From JAGIBJ01 sp047604965 (GTDB lineage Bacteria > Actinomycetota > Thermoleophilia > Solirubrobacterales > Solirubrobacteraceae): DNA of 29,794 nt. The notes under the pieces are model-generated. The model saw only the letters and a list, made by a program, of their open reading frames with translations, had not been told where the DNA came from and ran no database searches. The position numbers and the translations under genes were made by a program. Location: the NCBI GenBank assembly GCA_047604965.1, contig JASGGQ010000016.1, positions 1 to 29,794 on the forward strand. The letters are read 5' to 3'. Shown here in pieces: positions 22,983 through 29,794 of the stretch (its first letter is position 1; every line of letters begins with the position of its first letter).

Positions 22983-23740
22983 CCGCGATTCCGCCTTTGC
23001 ACGCGAGCCACGTCCCCGGCCCTACTCCCCTCGAAGACCCGCTCGTGAGCGTGCTGATCCCCGTGTACAACGAGGAGGAGACGCTGGAGCAGGTGGTGCG
23101 GCGCGTCGCGCAGCTCGATGTCGCAAAGGAAATCCTGATCGTCGACGACGGCAGCCAGGACGCTTCGATCGAGATCGCCGAGCGACTCGCGAGCGAGTTT
23201 GATGCCGGGCGCACGATCGTCCGCTCGCTGCCGCAGCCGCAGAATCTCGGCAAGGGCGCCGCCGTGCGCGCCGGGATCAACGCGAGCGAGGGCGACATCG
23301 TGCTGATCCAGGATGCCGACCTGGAATACGACCCGGGCGACCTCCCGGCGCTGCTGGAGCCGCTGATGACCGGCCACGCCGACGTGGTGTACGGCTCGCG
23401 CTTCTCCGGCGGCCAGCCGCAGCGCGCCCACCTCTTCCTGCATTACGTCGGCAACAAGTTCCTGACGCTGATCACCCGTGCGCTCTTCAACACGACGCTC
23501 AGCGACATGGAGGTCGGCTACAAAGCGTTCCGCGGCGAACTGATCCGCAGCCTGCCGCTGACGAGCAACGACTTCCGCATCGAACCGGAGATGACGGCCC
23601 GCGTGCTGCGCCGGCCAGAGGTGCGGCTCTACGAAGTGCCGATCAGCTACTTCGGCCGCTCCTTCGACGAAGGCAAGAAGATCACCTGGCGCGACGGCAT
23701 CAAAGCGTTGCGCGCACTGCTGAAGTTCCGCTTCGACTGA
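22979..23740 (+). CDS. DPM-like GT2 glycosyltransferase (polyprenyl-phosphate sugar synthase)
   Basis: 253 residues. Motifs are SVLIPVYNEEETLEQVV (24-40), ILIVDDGSQD (52-61), NLGKGAAVRAGI (89-100) and QDADLEYDPGDLP (111-123) with the DxD metal site; VGYKAFR and RIEPEMTA follow. This is the dolichyl-phosphate mannose/glucose synthase type without C-terminal membrane helices. It would load a sugar on undecaprenyl phosphate for the GT-C protein whose stop it overlaps by four bases. It closes the nine-gene overlapping run. The first ~20 residues are a Pro-rich leader. Confidence 0.9.
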   Translation: MTAIPPLHASHVPGPTPLEDPLVSVLIPVYNEEETLEQVVRRVAQLDVAKEILIVDDGSQDASIEIAERLASEFDAGRTIVRSLPQPQNLGKGAAVRAGINASEGDIVLIQDADLEYDPGDLPALLEPLMTGHADVVYGSRFSGGQPQRAHLFLHYVGNKFLTLITRALFNTTLSDMEVGYKAFRGELIRSLPLTSNDFRIEPEMTARVLRRPEVRLYEVPISYFGRSFDEGKKITWRDGIKALRALLKFRFD

Positions 23741-23747
23741 AGCGGCC

Positions 23748-23763
23748 GGCCGTCACAACGGCC
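23748..23763 (+). terminator. Hairpin after the nine-gene run
   Basis: GGCCG and CGGCC pair around TCACAA, starting 8 nt after the stop of the DPM-like gene. The stem is short and has no T-tract, so this is a weak terminator candidate. Confidence 0.3.
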
Positions 23764-23815
23764 CTCGCACGGTGGACGTTCGTCACAGGTTGGCCCGGTG
23801 CCCCGCTGAAGCGCT

Positions 23816-23821
23816 TATGTT
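23816..23821 (+). promoter_or_regulatory. -10 box of the GmhB-like phosphatase gene
   Basis: TATGTT fits TANNNT and ends 7 nt before GTG 23829. This leaderless spacing favours GTG 23829 over ATG 23817, which overlaps the box itself. Confidence 0.45.
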
Positions 23822-23828
23822 GGACCAC

Positions 23829-24374
23829 GTGAGTGCTGGCTCAATCCGTGCGGCGGTGTTCTTCGACCGCGACGGCACGCTGATCGATGCCCCGGTCGTC
23901 GACGGCCGCCCACGCGCCGTGCGATCGGTCGGTCAGATGCAGCTGGCGGCCGGCGCACGCGAGGTCTGCGGCGAGCTCGAGGAGCTCGGCGTGCCGCTGT
24001 TCGTCGTCACCAATCAGCCGGATGTCGCACGCGGGCTGACATCGCAGTACGTCGTCGAGCAGATCGACTCGGCGGTCGTGCAGGCGCTGCGGATCACCGA
24101 TCTGGCGGTCTGCTGGGCGGACGATGACGACGACCCGCGCCGCAAACCCAATCCTGGCCTACTGCTGGAACTCGCCGAACGCCACCAGATCGACTTGGCC
24201 CGCAGCGTGACGGTCGGCGATCGTTGGCGTGACATCGAGGCCGGACGGCGCGCCGGCACTCGCACCGTGTTCATCGACCGCAGCTACGACGAGCAACGCC
24301 CCGACGCCCCCGACCTCGTCGTCACCCGCCTCGACGAAGCGCTCGACTGGATCCGCGACCAGCTCGGCATCTAA
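23829..24374 (+). CDS. HAD-IIIA phosphatase, GmhB-like, without zinc loop
   Basis: 181 residues. HAD motif I is FFDRDGTLI (Asp13, Asp15), motif II VVTNQPDVARG, then RRKPNPG and TVGDRWRDIEAGRRAG. These match heptose- or histidinol-phosphate phosphatases of the HAD-IIIA group (GmhB type). GmhB normally has a Cys/His zinc loop before C-R-K-P; here the loop is short and acidic (CWADDDDDPRRKP) and cannot bind zinc in that way. It may take a phosphate from a sugar bisphosphate for the neighbouring activation genes. It is separated from the nine-gene run by 88 bp with its own -10 box. Confidence 0.8.
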   Translation: MSAGSIRAAVFFDRDGTLIDAPVVDGRPRAVRSVGQMQLAAGAREVCGELEELGVPLFVVTNQPDVARGLTSQYVVEQIDSAVVQALRITDLAVCWADDDDDPRRKPNPGLLLELAERHQIDLARSVTVGDRWRDIEAGRRAGTRTVFIDRSYDEQRPDAPDLVVTRLDEALDWIRDQLGI

Positions 24375-24386
24375 GAGGCGCTCAGC

Positions 24387-24404
24387 CCGCGCATCGCGGC
24401 GCGG
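24387..24404 (+). terminator. GC hairpin after the HAD phosphatase gene
   Basis: CCGCGC and GCGCGG form a perfect 6-bp stem with a 6-nt loop, 12 nt after the stop. No T-tract follows. It may separate the phosphatase gene from the toxin-antitoxin genes. Confidence 0.35.
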
Positions 24405-24474
24405 CACCGCTTGGCCATACGTCACGTGCAGCCGTCCCCGCCGACCAAGATCACACCGTGGAACGCCTCGCAGC

Positions 24475-24503
24475 TTGACATGCATGGACGATGAAGCCAT
24501 CAT
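24475..24503 (+). promoter_or_regulatory. Promoter of the vapBC-type operon
   Basis: A perfect -35 TTGACA (24475-24480) is 17 bp from a -10-like CATCAT (24498-24503), which ends 6 nt before the antitoxin ATG. It is the best -35/-10 pair in the window and predicts a leaderless mRNA. Confidence 0.6.
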
Positions 24504-24513
24504 CGTTGCATGG
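24481..24513 (+). promoter_or_regulatory. Candidate antitoxin operator
   Basis: A perfect inverted repeat, ACGATGA (24488-24494) and TCATCGT (24500-24506), is flanked by two direct copies of TGCATGG (24481-24487 and 24507-24513). It covers the -10 box and the start codon, the place expected for autorepression by a ribbon-helix-helix antitoxin. Confidence 0.55.
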
Positions 24514-24734
24514 CACTGCTACAAATCCGGAATGTGCCCGACGAGATCCACCGCACACTCAAGGCGCGCGCGGCGCTCGCAGGCTCATCGCTGAGCGACT
24601 ACCTCCTGCGAGAGGTCACGCGCGTCGCCTCAACGCCGACGCCCGAGGAGCTCGACGCGCGCATCCAAGCGCGCGGTGCCGCCGGGATCTCTACCGACGC
24701 GATCCTTGAGGCGCGCGACAGCGGTCGCCGGTGA
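24510..24734 (+). CDS. vapB: VapB/FitA-like antitoxin
   Basis: 74 residues. The N-terminal part, LLQIRNVPDEIHRTLKARAALAGSSLSDYLLREV, is a ribbon-helix-helix DNA-binding domain of the FitA/VapB type: a beta strand, two helices, and the L-S-D-Y-L-L-R-E second helix. The C-terminal half, rich in Glu/Arg, would bind and neutralise the PIN toxin. Its stop overlaps the toxin start by four bases (GTGA). ATG 24510 fits the promoter and operator described just upstream. Confidence 0.85.
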   Translation: MALLQIRNVPDEIHRTLKARAALAGSSLSDYLLREVTRVASTPTPEELDARIQARGAAGISTDAILEARDSGRR

Positions 24735-25120
24735 TACGCACCGTCGTCGATGCGTCGACGGTCGTCGCCTATCTGCTCGGTGAGGCAGTCCCCATCGAAC
24801 GCGAGGCACTGCTCGGCGACCCTCACGCCCCCGCGTTTCTCGACATCGAAGTGACCCAGGTGCTCCGCAGCCTCACTCACGCGGGCCAGGTCGACGGCGA
24901 GCGAGCGCAGATCGCGAGAGCGGAACTCCGCGAACTGACGCTCCGGCGTCATGCCGATGCGAGCTTGCTGGAAGGTGCCTGGCGCCTGCGAGACCGCTGC
25001 ACCACCTATGACGGGATGTACGTCGCGCTGGCGCAGGGCCTTGACGCGACGCTCATCACGCGCGACGCACGGCTGGCGCGCGGCGCCGCAGAGATCGTCG
25101 AGATCCGCACCGCTGCGTAA
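24731..25120 (+). CDS. vapC: VapC-like PIN-domain toxin (RNase)
   Basis: 129 residues forming one PIN domain. The metal-binding acids are visible: Asp7 in VVDAS, Glu40 in FLDIEVTQVL, Asp94 in TYDGMYVALA and Asp112 in LITRDARL. All four are present, so the toxin looks intact. PIN toxins cleave RNA when released from the antitoxin. GTG 24731 overlaps the antitoxin stop by four bases, which is normal for translational coupling in this type of operon. The target RNA cannot be inferred. Confidence 0.87.
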   Translation: MIRTVVDASTVVAYLLGEAVPIEREALLGDPHAPAFLDIEVTQVLRSLTHAGQVDGERAQIARAELRELTLRRHADASLLEGAWRLRDRCTTYDGMYVALAQGLDATLITRDARLARGAAEIVEIRTAA

Positions 25121-25207
25121 ACACCGCCCGCGCGACATGCCGGGGGTGCGACAGCCAATCGCGCACACCACGCAGCGCCAACCGCTCCACCACTACGTGC
25201 GCGTCAT

Positions 25208-25213
25208 TACACT
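25208..25213 (+). promoter_or_regulatory. -10 box of the GtrB-type gene
   Basis: TACACT ends 7 nt before ATG 25221 with no Shine-Dalgarno in between. The layout is the same as at ctaA. It supports ATG 25221 although the frame is open further upstream into vapC. Confidence 0.5.
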
Positions 25214-25220
25214 TGCGCGC

Positions 25221-26231
25221 ATGGTCTCCGTCCCGACCGAGCGCGATCCGGCGCGCGTCACCGTTGTTTCGCCGGTCTACAACGAGCGAGAAGGCGTCGC
25301 CGAGTTCGTGCGCCGCACCTCGCAGGTGCTCGAACGGTACGCCGACTGGGAACTGATCCTCGTCGACGACGGCAGCCGCGACGGCAGCCGCGACGAACTG
25401 CGCCGGCTCGCCGCCACCGACCCGCGCATCCGGGTGATCGGCCTCGCCCGCAACTTCGGCCAGGCGGTCGCGACCTCCGCCGGGCTTGCGCACAGCTCCG
25501 GCGACGTGACGGTGATGATCGACTCCGACCTGCAAGACCCGCCGGAAGTCATCCACGAGATGATCGATGCCTGGCGCACCGGCGCCGAGGTCGTGCTCGC
25601 CGTGCGCCGCAAACGCACCGGAGAAACCCGCTTCAAGCTCGTCACCGCGCGCCTGTTCTACCGCAGCTTCAGCCGCGTTACCGGCGTCTTCCTCGCCGAA
25701 AACGCCGGGGATTTCAGGCTGCTGGGCCGCCCGGCGCTCGAGAGCTTCCTCGCGATGCCCGAACGCACGCGCTTCGTGCGCGGCATGACCACCTGGATCG
25801 GCTTTCGGCAGGACAAGGTGTACTACGACCGCGACCCGCGCACGCTCGGCACCACCAGCTACTCCAAACGCAAACTGTTGCGTCTCGCCTTCGACGCGAT
25901 CGCCTCCTACTCGTACGTACCGCTCAAAGCGGCGACCTTCCTCGGCTTCCTGCTCTCGATCTCGGCCTTCCTGATCGCCGGGTTCTTCTTCGTCCGGCGC
26001 TTCTTCGGCCCCTACATTCCCGGCCTCTCCACCACGAACATTCTGATCCTGATGCTCGGCGGCGTGCAGTTGATCTTCCTCGGGCTCCTCGGCGAATACC
26101 TCGCGAAAATCTATGAGGAGGTCAAGCAGCGGCCCCTATTCGTGATCGACGAACGGGTCAACTTCGACGAAACGGCGGTGGCGCCAACCGCTGCGACGAG
26201 CCAGCCGCTGCCGGTCCGCTCCGGCGCGTGA
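25221..26231 (+). CDS. GtrB-type GT2 glycosyltransferase with membrane anchor
   Basis: 336 residues. The catalytic part has VSPVYNEREGVAEF (16-29), ILVDDGSRDGS (46-56), NFGQAVATSAGL and MIDSDLQDPPE (99-109) with the DxD site, then GDFRLLGR. Two C-terminal helices (AATFLGFLLSISAFLIAGFFF and NILILMLGGVQLIFLGLLGEYL) and EEVKQRPLFVIDE follow. This is the bactoprenol glucosyltransferase/ArnC family, which makes undecaprenyl-phosphate sugars at the inner membrane face. It converges with the gtrA-family gene 35 bp away, so the usual gtrA-gtrB pair is present but in opposite orientation. A tandem GACGGCAGCCGC lies inside the coding sequence. Confidence 0.92.
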   Translation: MVSVPTERDPARVTVVSPVYNEREGVAEFVRRTSQVLERYADWELILVDDGSRDGSRDELRRLAATDPRIRVIGLARNFGQAVATSAGLAHSSGDVTVMIDSDLQDPPEVIHEMIDAWRTGAEVVLAVRRKRTGETRFKLVTARLFYRSFSRVTGVFLAENAGDFRLLGRPALESFLAMPERTRFVRGMTTWIGFRQDKVYYDRDPRTLGTTSYSKRKLLRLAFDAIASYSYVPLKAATFLGFLLSISAFLIAGFFFVRRFFGPYIPGLSTTNILILMLGGVQLIFLGLLGEYLAKIYEEVKQRPLFVIDERVNFDETAVAPTAATSQPLPVRSGA

Positions 26232-26239
26232 CCAGCCGC

Positions 26240-26266
26240 CCGGCGCGCGTCATGCCCGCGCGCCGG
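26240..26266. terminator. Bidirectional terminator stem between converging genes
   Basis: CCGGCGCGCG (26240-26249) and CGCGCGCCGG (26257-26266) are perfect 10-bp arms around a 7-nt loop, filling the 35-bp gap between the GtrB-type and GtrA-type stops. There is no T-tract, as is common in high-GC genomes. Confidence 0.65.
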
Positions 26267-26683
26267 TCAGCCGAGTCGCGTGTCGACGTGCTGGCGAAAG
26301 ACGACCAGCCGGTTGAGCACGAAGGTCGAGAGCACCACTGGCGGCAGCGTCACGAACTGTGCGAGCAGCGGGTCGATCCCAGCTCCCTCCACCAGCAGCG
26401 CGAGGATCGCGATGTTCGCGACCGCTGCGGCGATCTGCACGGCAAAGAAGCGGGCCACCAGCGCCGAGGAATGCTCTGCGACGCGGAAGGTGAAGCGATG
26501 ATTGAGGAAGTACGCGATCGAGATCGCCACCGCATAGGCCAGGACCGACGCACTGCCATACGGCATCCCGCCCGCCAGCAGTGCCGCGTACATCCCCGTG
26601 TAGATCGCCGTGTTCGCGACGCCGACCACTCCGAAGCGGAGCATCCGCCACGCCTCACGAATGCGGTGCTCACGCCTGCTCAT
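26267..26683 (-). CDS. GtrA-family membrane protein (putative lipid-linked sugar flippase)
   Basis: 138 residues with four helices. The hallmark YFLNHRFTFR (58-67) follows helix 2; helix 1 is MLRFGVVGVANTAIYTGMYAALL. It is closer to the GtrA consensus than the first family member at 16474. It would flip the lipid-linked sugar made by the converging GtrB-type enzyme. ATG 26683 was chosen over an open frame reaching 26782 because TACCGT ends 8 nt before it and family similarity begins there. It is divergent from the PMT-type gene. Confidence 0.88.
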   Translation of the reverse strand: MSRREHRIREAWRMLRFGVVGVANTAIYTGMYAALLAGGMPYGSASVLAYAVAISIAYFLNHRFTFRVAEHSSALVARFFAVQIAAAVANIAILALLVEGAGIDPLLAQFVTLPPVVLSTFVLNRLVVFRQHVDTRLG

Positions 26684-26691
26684 CGCGCTCG

Positions 26692-26697
26692 ACGGTA
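26692..26697 (-). promoter_or_regulatory. -10 box of the second gtrA-family gene
   Basis: TACCGT on the minus strand ends 8 nt before ATG 26683, which suits a leaderless transcript. Confidence 0.4.
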
Positions 26698-26763
26698 CCG
26701 AACCGGTGCGAGAGCCGTCCAAGGGAGCACTGAGAGCTGCCTCAGCATGAGGCCGCTGGCCGG

Positions 26764-26822
26764 TATAGTCGGCGCCCGCCACATGGCTAGTTTGATGAAG
26801 CTCACTCTACGAAGGACGCAGC
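26764..26822 (+). promoter_or_regulatory. Promoter and leader of the PMT-type gene
   Basis: TATAGT (26764-26769) is a strong -10. Unlike most promoters here it is followed by a leader of about 47 nt with a ribosome site, AAGGA (26812-26816), 6 nt before ATG 26823. A 17-codon frame starts at ATG 26783 and overlaps the gene start; it might be a leader peptide. Confidence 0.5.
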
Positions 26823-28262
26823 ATGCCGAGCGCTGACGCACCGCCTGCGCCACCACGCCGCACCTGGAAGCAGCGCCTGCGCGCAGTCCCAACCGAGCTG
26901 GTGATCCTGACGGCGCTCGCGGCACTCACCCGCTTCGTCGCCCTTTCGAGCCCGCACGCGATCGTCTTCGACGAGGTGTACTTCCGCGAGTTCGCGCTGC
27001 ACTACAAGGAGCACACCTACTACTTCGACGTGCATCCGCCGCTCGGCAAGCTGCTCCTCGGCCTCTGGGGCGCGATCGCCGGCGTCCACGCCACAGCGCT
27101 CGACAAAACCGACCCGGCAGTCGCACTGCGGATGCTGCCCGCACTCGCCGGAACGCTGCTGATCCCGGTGTTCTACGTGATGCTCCGCGAGCTCTCGCGC
27201 AGCCGCCGGATCGCGACCTTCGGCGCCGCGATGCTGCTGCTCGACAACGCGCTGCTGGTCGAATCGCGACTGATCCTGGTCGACTCGATGCTGGTGCTGT
27301 TCGGCATCAGCGCCGTGACGCTCGCGCTCGTCGCTCGCCGGTACACCGGGCGCAAGTATTGGGTGTTGCTTGGGCTGGCCGCCGCGCTCGGCGGCGCGAC
27401 CGCCGCGACGAAGGTCAGCGGCCTCACGGCGCTCGGCCTCGTCGGGCTGATCTGGATTGTCGACGTGATCCGCGAACGCCGCCACTGGAAGCCAGCCGTC
27501 GGCCAACTCGTCCTGCTCGGCCTCGCGCCGCTCCTGGTGTACATGGCCGCCTTCGCGGTCCACTTCGCGTTGCTCACCAAAACCGGCGCGAACTACGACG
27601 CCTACATGGGCCAGCCGTTCCAAGCGACGCTCAAAGGCAACCCGAACTACAGCGCCGACGCGCACCGCTCCTTCCTGCAAAAGTTCGCCGATCTCAACGG
27701 CGTGATGCAACGTTCGCAACTCTCACTCGACGGCCAAACGCACCCGTACGCCTCGAAGTGGACCAGCTGGCCGATCATGAAGCGCGACGTGTACCTGTAC
27801 GTCGAGGGCGTCGCCAACAACAAGGCACGGTACCTGTACACGCTCGGCAACCCGTTCGTGTGGTGGGGGACGCTGCTCGGCGCCGCCATTGTGCTCGGCG
27901 GCTGGGCGCTGCGCCGGCAGCGTTTTGCGCCGTACAAGTGGAGCCTGATCTTCCTGGCGATCGGCTGGGTCGCAAACTACCTGCCGTTCGCCCTCATCCA
28001 CCGCCCGATGTTCCTCTACCACTACCTGTTCGGACTGGTCTTCAGCGTCGCGTTCGTCACCGTCGGACTCGGCGCCCTGACCGGCTGGAGCACCGAGGAT
28101 CACCGGCCGTTTACCTTCGAAACGCGGCGCTCAACGCTCGTGTACTGGGGGCTGCTCGCCGGCGCTCTGCTGGCATTCCTCTACTTCGCACCTTTGACGT
28201 ACGGCATTCCCTTGACGCCCGACGGTCTCCAGGACCGCATGTGGCTCAAATCCTGGCGGTAA
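26823..28262 (+). CDS. PMT-type (GT39) membrane glycosyltransferase
   Basis: 479 residues, about ten helices. The first outside loop carries FDEVYF (Asp50, Glu51) and YFDVHPPLGKLLLG (68-81), the catalytic Asp-Glu and D-x-H-P-P-x-G-K hallmarks of protein O-mannosyltransferases and related GT39 enzymes. Later helices include NPFVWWGTLLGA and IHRPMFLYHYLFGL. Such enzymes move mannose from polyprenyl-phosphate mannose to Ser/Thr of secreted proteins, or a sugar to another envelope acceptor. The length is close to bacterial members and well below eukaryotic ones, which carry MIR domains. A 4-bp gap separates it from the next membrane protein gene. Confidence 0.92.
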   Translation: MPSADAPPAPPRRTWKQRLRAVPTELVILTALAALTRFVALSSPHAIVFDEVYFREFALHYKEHTYYFDVHPPLGKLLLGLWGAIAGVHATALDKTDPAVALRMLPALAGTLLIPVFYVMLRELSRSRRIATFGAAMLLLDNALLVESRLILVDSMLVLFGISAVTLALVARRYTGRKYWVLLGLAAALGGATAATKVSGLTALGLVGLIWIVDVIRERRHWKPAVGQLVLLGLAPLLVYMAAFAVHFALLTKTGANYDAYMGQPFQATLKGNPNYSADAHRSFLQKFADLNGVMQRSQLSLDGQTHPYASKWTSWPIMKRDVYLYVEGVANNKARYLYTLGNPFVWWGTLLGAAIVLGGWALRRQRFAPYKWSLIFLAIGWVANYLPFALIHRPMFLYHYLFGLVFSVAFVTVGLGALTGWSTEDHRPFTFETRRSTLVYWGLLAGALLAFLYFAPLTYGIPLTPDGLQDRMWLKSWR

Positions 28263-28266
28263 CACG

Positions 28267-29794
28267 ATGGGCCTGATGTATCTCCTTTCGGCGCTGATGC
28301 TCGGCGCCGGCCTCGTGCGCCGCGTCCCGCTGGCGCTGTACCGCTTCGAAGCGATCGCGTTCGGCATCGTGCTCGGGCTGTTCTCCTGGACCTGGCTGGC
28401 ATTCCTCGCAGCGCTGGTGATGCCGTACGACGTGGCGCTGCCGCTCGTCGTCACCGTCGCGGCACTGGCAAGCGTGGCGTTGTGGCGCGGCGGGGCGTGG
28501 CCGGCGGCGCGTCCGCTGGAGGGCGGCCGCAGTGCATGGGCGATCTGGGGTGTCGCGACCGCGGCGATCTCCGCGATCGTCGTCCGGCTGTTCTGGACGC
28601 ACAACCTGCTGCGCGACGCGCAAGGCATCTGGACCGGTGGCGCGACGTGGGGAGACTACGGCGCTCACGCAAGCTTCATCAGCCACATGGCGGCCGCGAC
28701 GACCCTGCCGACCGACCTGTCGATCGCCAGCGGCGAAAAGATCACCTACCCGTTCCTGATCGACCTGCTTTCGGCGCTGTACGTGCAGGGCGGAATGTCG
28801 CTGCACGCCGCATTGTTCTGGCCTGGCGTGCTGCTCGCGCTCGCCGTCTGCCAACTCCTGCTCTCGGTCGGCCTGCGGCTCTTTGGCCGGATCTCCGTCG
28901 GGGTCGGCGGGATGGTGCTGGCGCTGACGATGGGTTCAGCGGCCGGCGCGTGGACGGCGTGGAGCGACTGGCGCGAGAGCGGCAAGGGCCTCTTCGCCTT
29001 CCTCGGCAAGCTCCCCTCCGACTATTCGCAGGTCCTCGACGACAACGCGCACGTCACCAACCTCTTCGCCGACGCGCTGCTCCCCCAGCGCGGGATCCTC
29101 TTCGGCCTCAGCGTTGGCTTGATCGTCCTGATCGTCCTGCATGCCGCCCGCGAACGCGAGCAAACCAAACCGCTGTGGCCAGCCGCCGTGATGATCGGCC
29201 TGCTGCCGATGGCGCACGCCCACACCTTCCTGGTCGGGATGGCGTGGCTGACGGCGCTCGCGATCGAAGCGGCGTGGCGGACGCGCACGATCCCGTGGGC
29301 GTACCTGCGGCCGATGATCCTCGCGGTCGTGCTCGCACTACCGCAGCTGATCTGGCAACAGACGGCGAACGGCCGCGGGACCGGCGGGCGCTTCCGCTTC
29401 GGCTGGATGTGGGAGCACGGCCACTCGCTGCTCGGGTACTGGTGGGCGAACTTCGGGCTGTTCGGGCTGCTGCTGATCGCAACGCCGATCATCATGCGCC
29501 GCCACCGCCAGCTGCTGTGGCTGCTGCCGATGCTCGCGCTGTTCGTCATCGCACACCTCTACGCCTTTCAGCCATTCGAGTACGACAACATGAAGCTGAT
29601 CGGCTGGACCTACCTCGTCGCCGGCTTCTACATCTCGTATCTCGCCGTGACGCTGGTGCAGCGCCACCGTGCCTTCCTGGCGCTGGTGATTGCGGCGGGC
29701 CTGTTCGTCATCGCACCAGGTGCGCTGGCGATCACCCGCGAGTTCCAGTTGCACGACCAGTTCGCAAGCCCCGTCGACATCGAGCTGGCCGAGT
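28267..29794 (+). CDS. Large membrane protein, GT-C-like, 3' end cut by the window edge
   Basis: At least 509 residues with no stop before the window end and ten or more helices. After the first helices comes TWGDYGAHASFISHMA (127-142), with Asp130 and His134 placed like the first-loop acid of GT-C enzymes, then SGEKITYPFLIDLLSALYV. A long outer segment (LPSDYSQVLDDNAHVTNLFADALLPQRG) follows, and later FQPFEYDNMKLIGW. I do not recognise a named family, but the layout and position directly after the PMT-type gene suggest a lipid-linked-sugar glycosyltransferase or its partner. The start ATG lies 4 nt after the previous stop. Confidence 0.65.
   Translation, partial: MGLMYLLSALMLGAGLVRRVPLALYRFEAIAFGIVLGLFSWTWLAFLAALVMPYDVALPLVVTVAALASVALWRGGAWPAARPLEGGRSAWAIWGVATAAISAIVVRLFWTHNLLRDAQGIWTGGATWGDYGAHASFISHMAAATTLPTDLSIASGEKITYPFLIDLLSALYVQGGMSLHAALFWPGVLLALAVCQLLLSVGLRLFGRISVGVGGMVLALTMGSAAGAWTAWSDWRESGKGLFAFLGKLPSDYSQVLDDNAHVTNLFADALLPQRGILFGLSVGLIVLIVLHAAREREQTKPLWPAAVMIGLLPMAHAHTFLVGMAWLTALAIEAAWRTRTIPWAYLRPMILAVVLALPQLIWQQTANGRGTGGRFRFGWMWEHGHSLLGYWWANFGLFGLLLIATPIIMRRHRQLLWLLPMLALFVIAHLYAFQPFEYDNMKLIGWTYLVAGFYISYLAVTLVQRHRAFLALVIAAGLFVIAPGALAITREFQLHDQFASPVDIELAE

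Noticed and set aside
25369..25392. Tandem GACGGCAGCCGC repeat
   Set aside because: It encodes the D-G-S-R repeat in the nucleotide-binding loop of the GtrB-type enzyme and needs no other explanation.
1..29794. CRISPR arrays, tRNA or rRNA genes, insertion sequences
   Set aside because: None was seen. The only regular direct repeats are the four 23-bp units at 6652-6743, which lack spacers, and no transposase frame is present.

Overview
The window is a high-GC bacterial chromosome segment dominated by cell-envelope glycan assembly. I infer an actinobacterium, possibly of the Thermoleophilia type, with Chloroflexi as the alternative. The evidence is high GC, many GTG starts, leaderless-type promoters (a TANNNT box 6-8 nt before the start codon) and a heme A synthase carrying E-x2-N-R where E-x2-H-R is usual. 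No tRNA, rRNA, CRISPR array or insertion sequence was seen, and no gene-free stretch exceeds 300 bases. The longest is about 240 bases, at 13032-13269.

Left part (1-7029): a partial EcsC-family gene (-) diverges from a PhaC-like alpha/beta hydrolase (+). A minus-strand operon follows, with a small coiled-coil protein, a GT2-GT4 fusion glycosyltransferase and a SAM methyltransferase. It diverges from ctaA (heme A synthase) across a palindrome-rich promoter region. After ctaA come four 23-bp tandem repeats and a broken DUF4143-type ATPase gene.

Middle minus block (7036-13031): the ABC polysaccharide exporter (permease, plus ATPase with a Wzt-like C-terminal domain) lies downstream of methyltransferase, GT4-GT2 fusion and methyltransferase genes. 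This looks like assembly, modification and export of a surface polysaccharide.

Plus block (13270-23740): one multi-pass membrane protein gene is followed by nine genes whose reading frames all overlap (14786-23740). They encode two membrane proteins related to the first (GT-C-like), a GtrA-type flippase, two GT2 enzymes, an LPG-synthase-like membrane protein, and a kinase / HAD phosphatase / nucleotidyltransferase trio. The layout suggests that a sugar or polyol phosphate is activated, loaded on a lipid carrier, flipped, and transferred outside the membrane. This is the best candidate for an undescribed system here.

Right part (23829-end): a GmhB-like HAD phosphatase without the zinc loop, a VapBC-type toxin-antitoxin pair with a clear promoter and operator, a GtrB-type glycosyltransferase converging on a second GtrA, a PMT-type glycosyltransferase, and a GT-C-like membrane protein that runs off the window.
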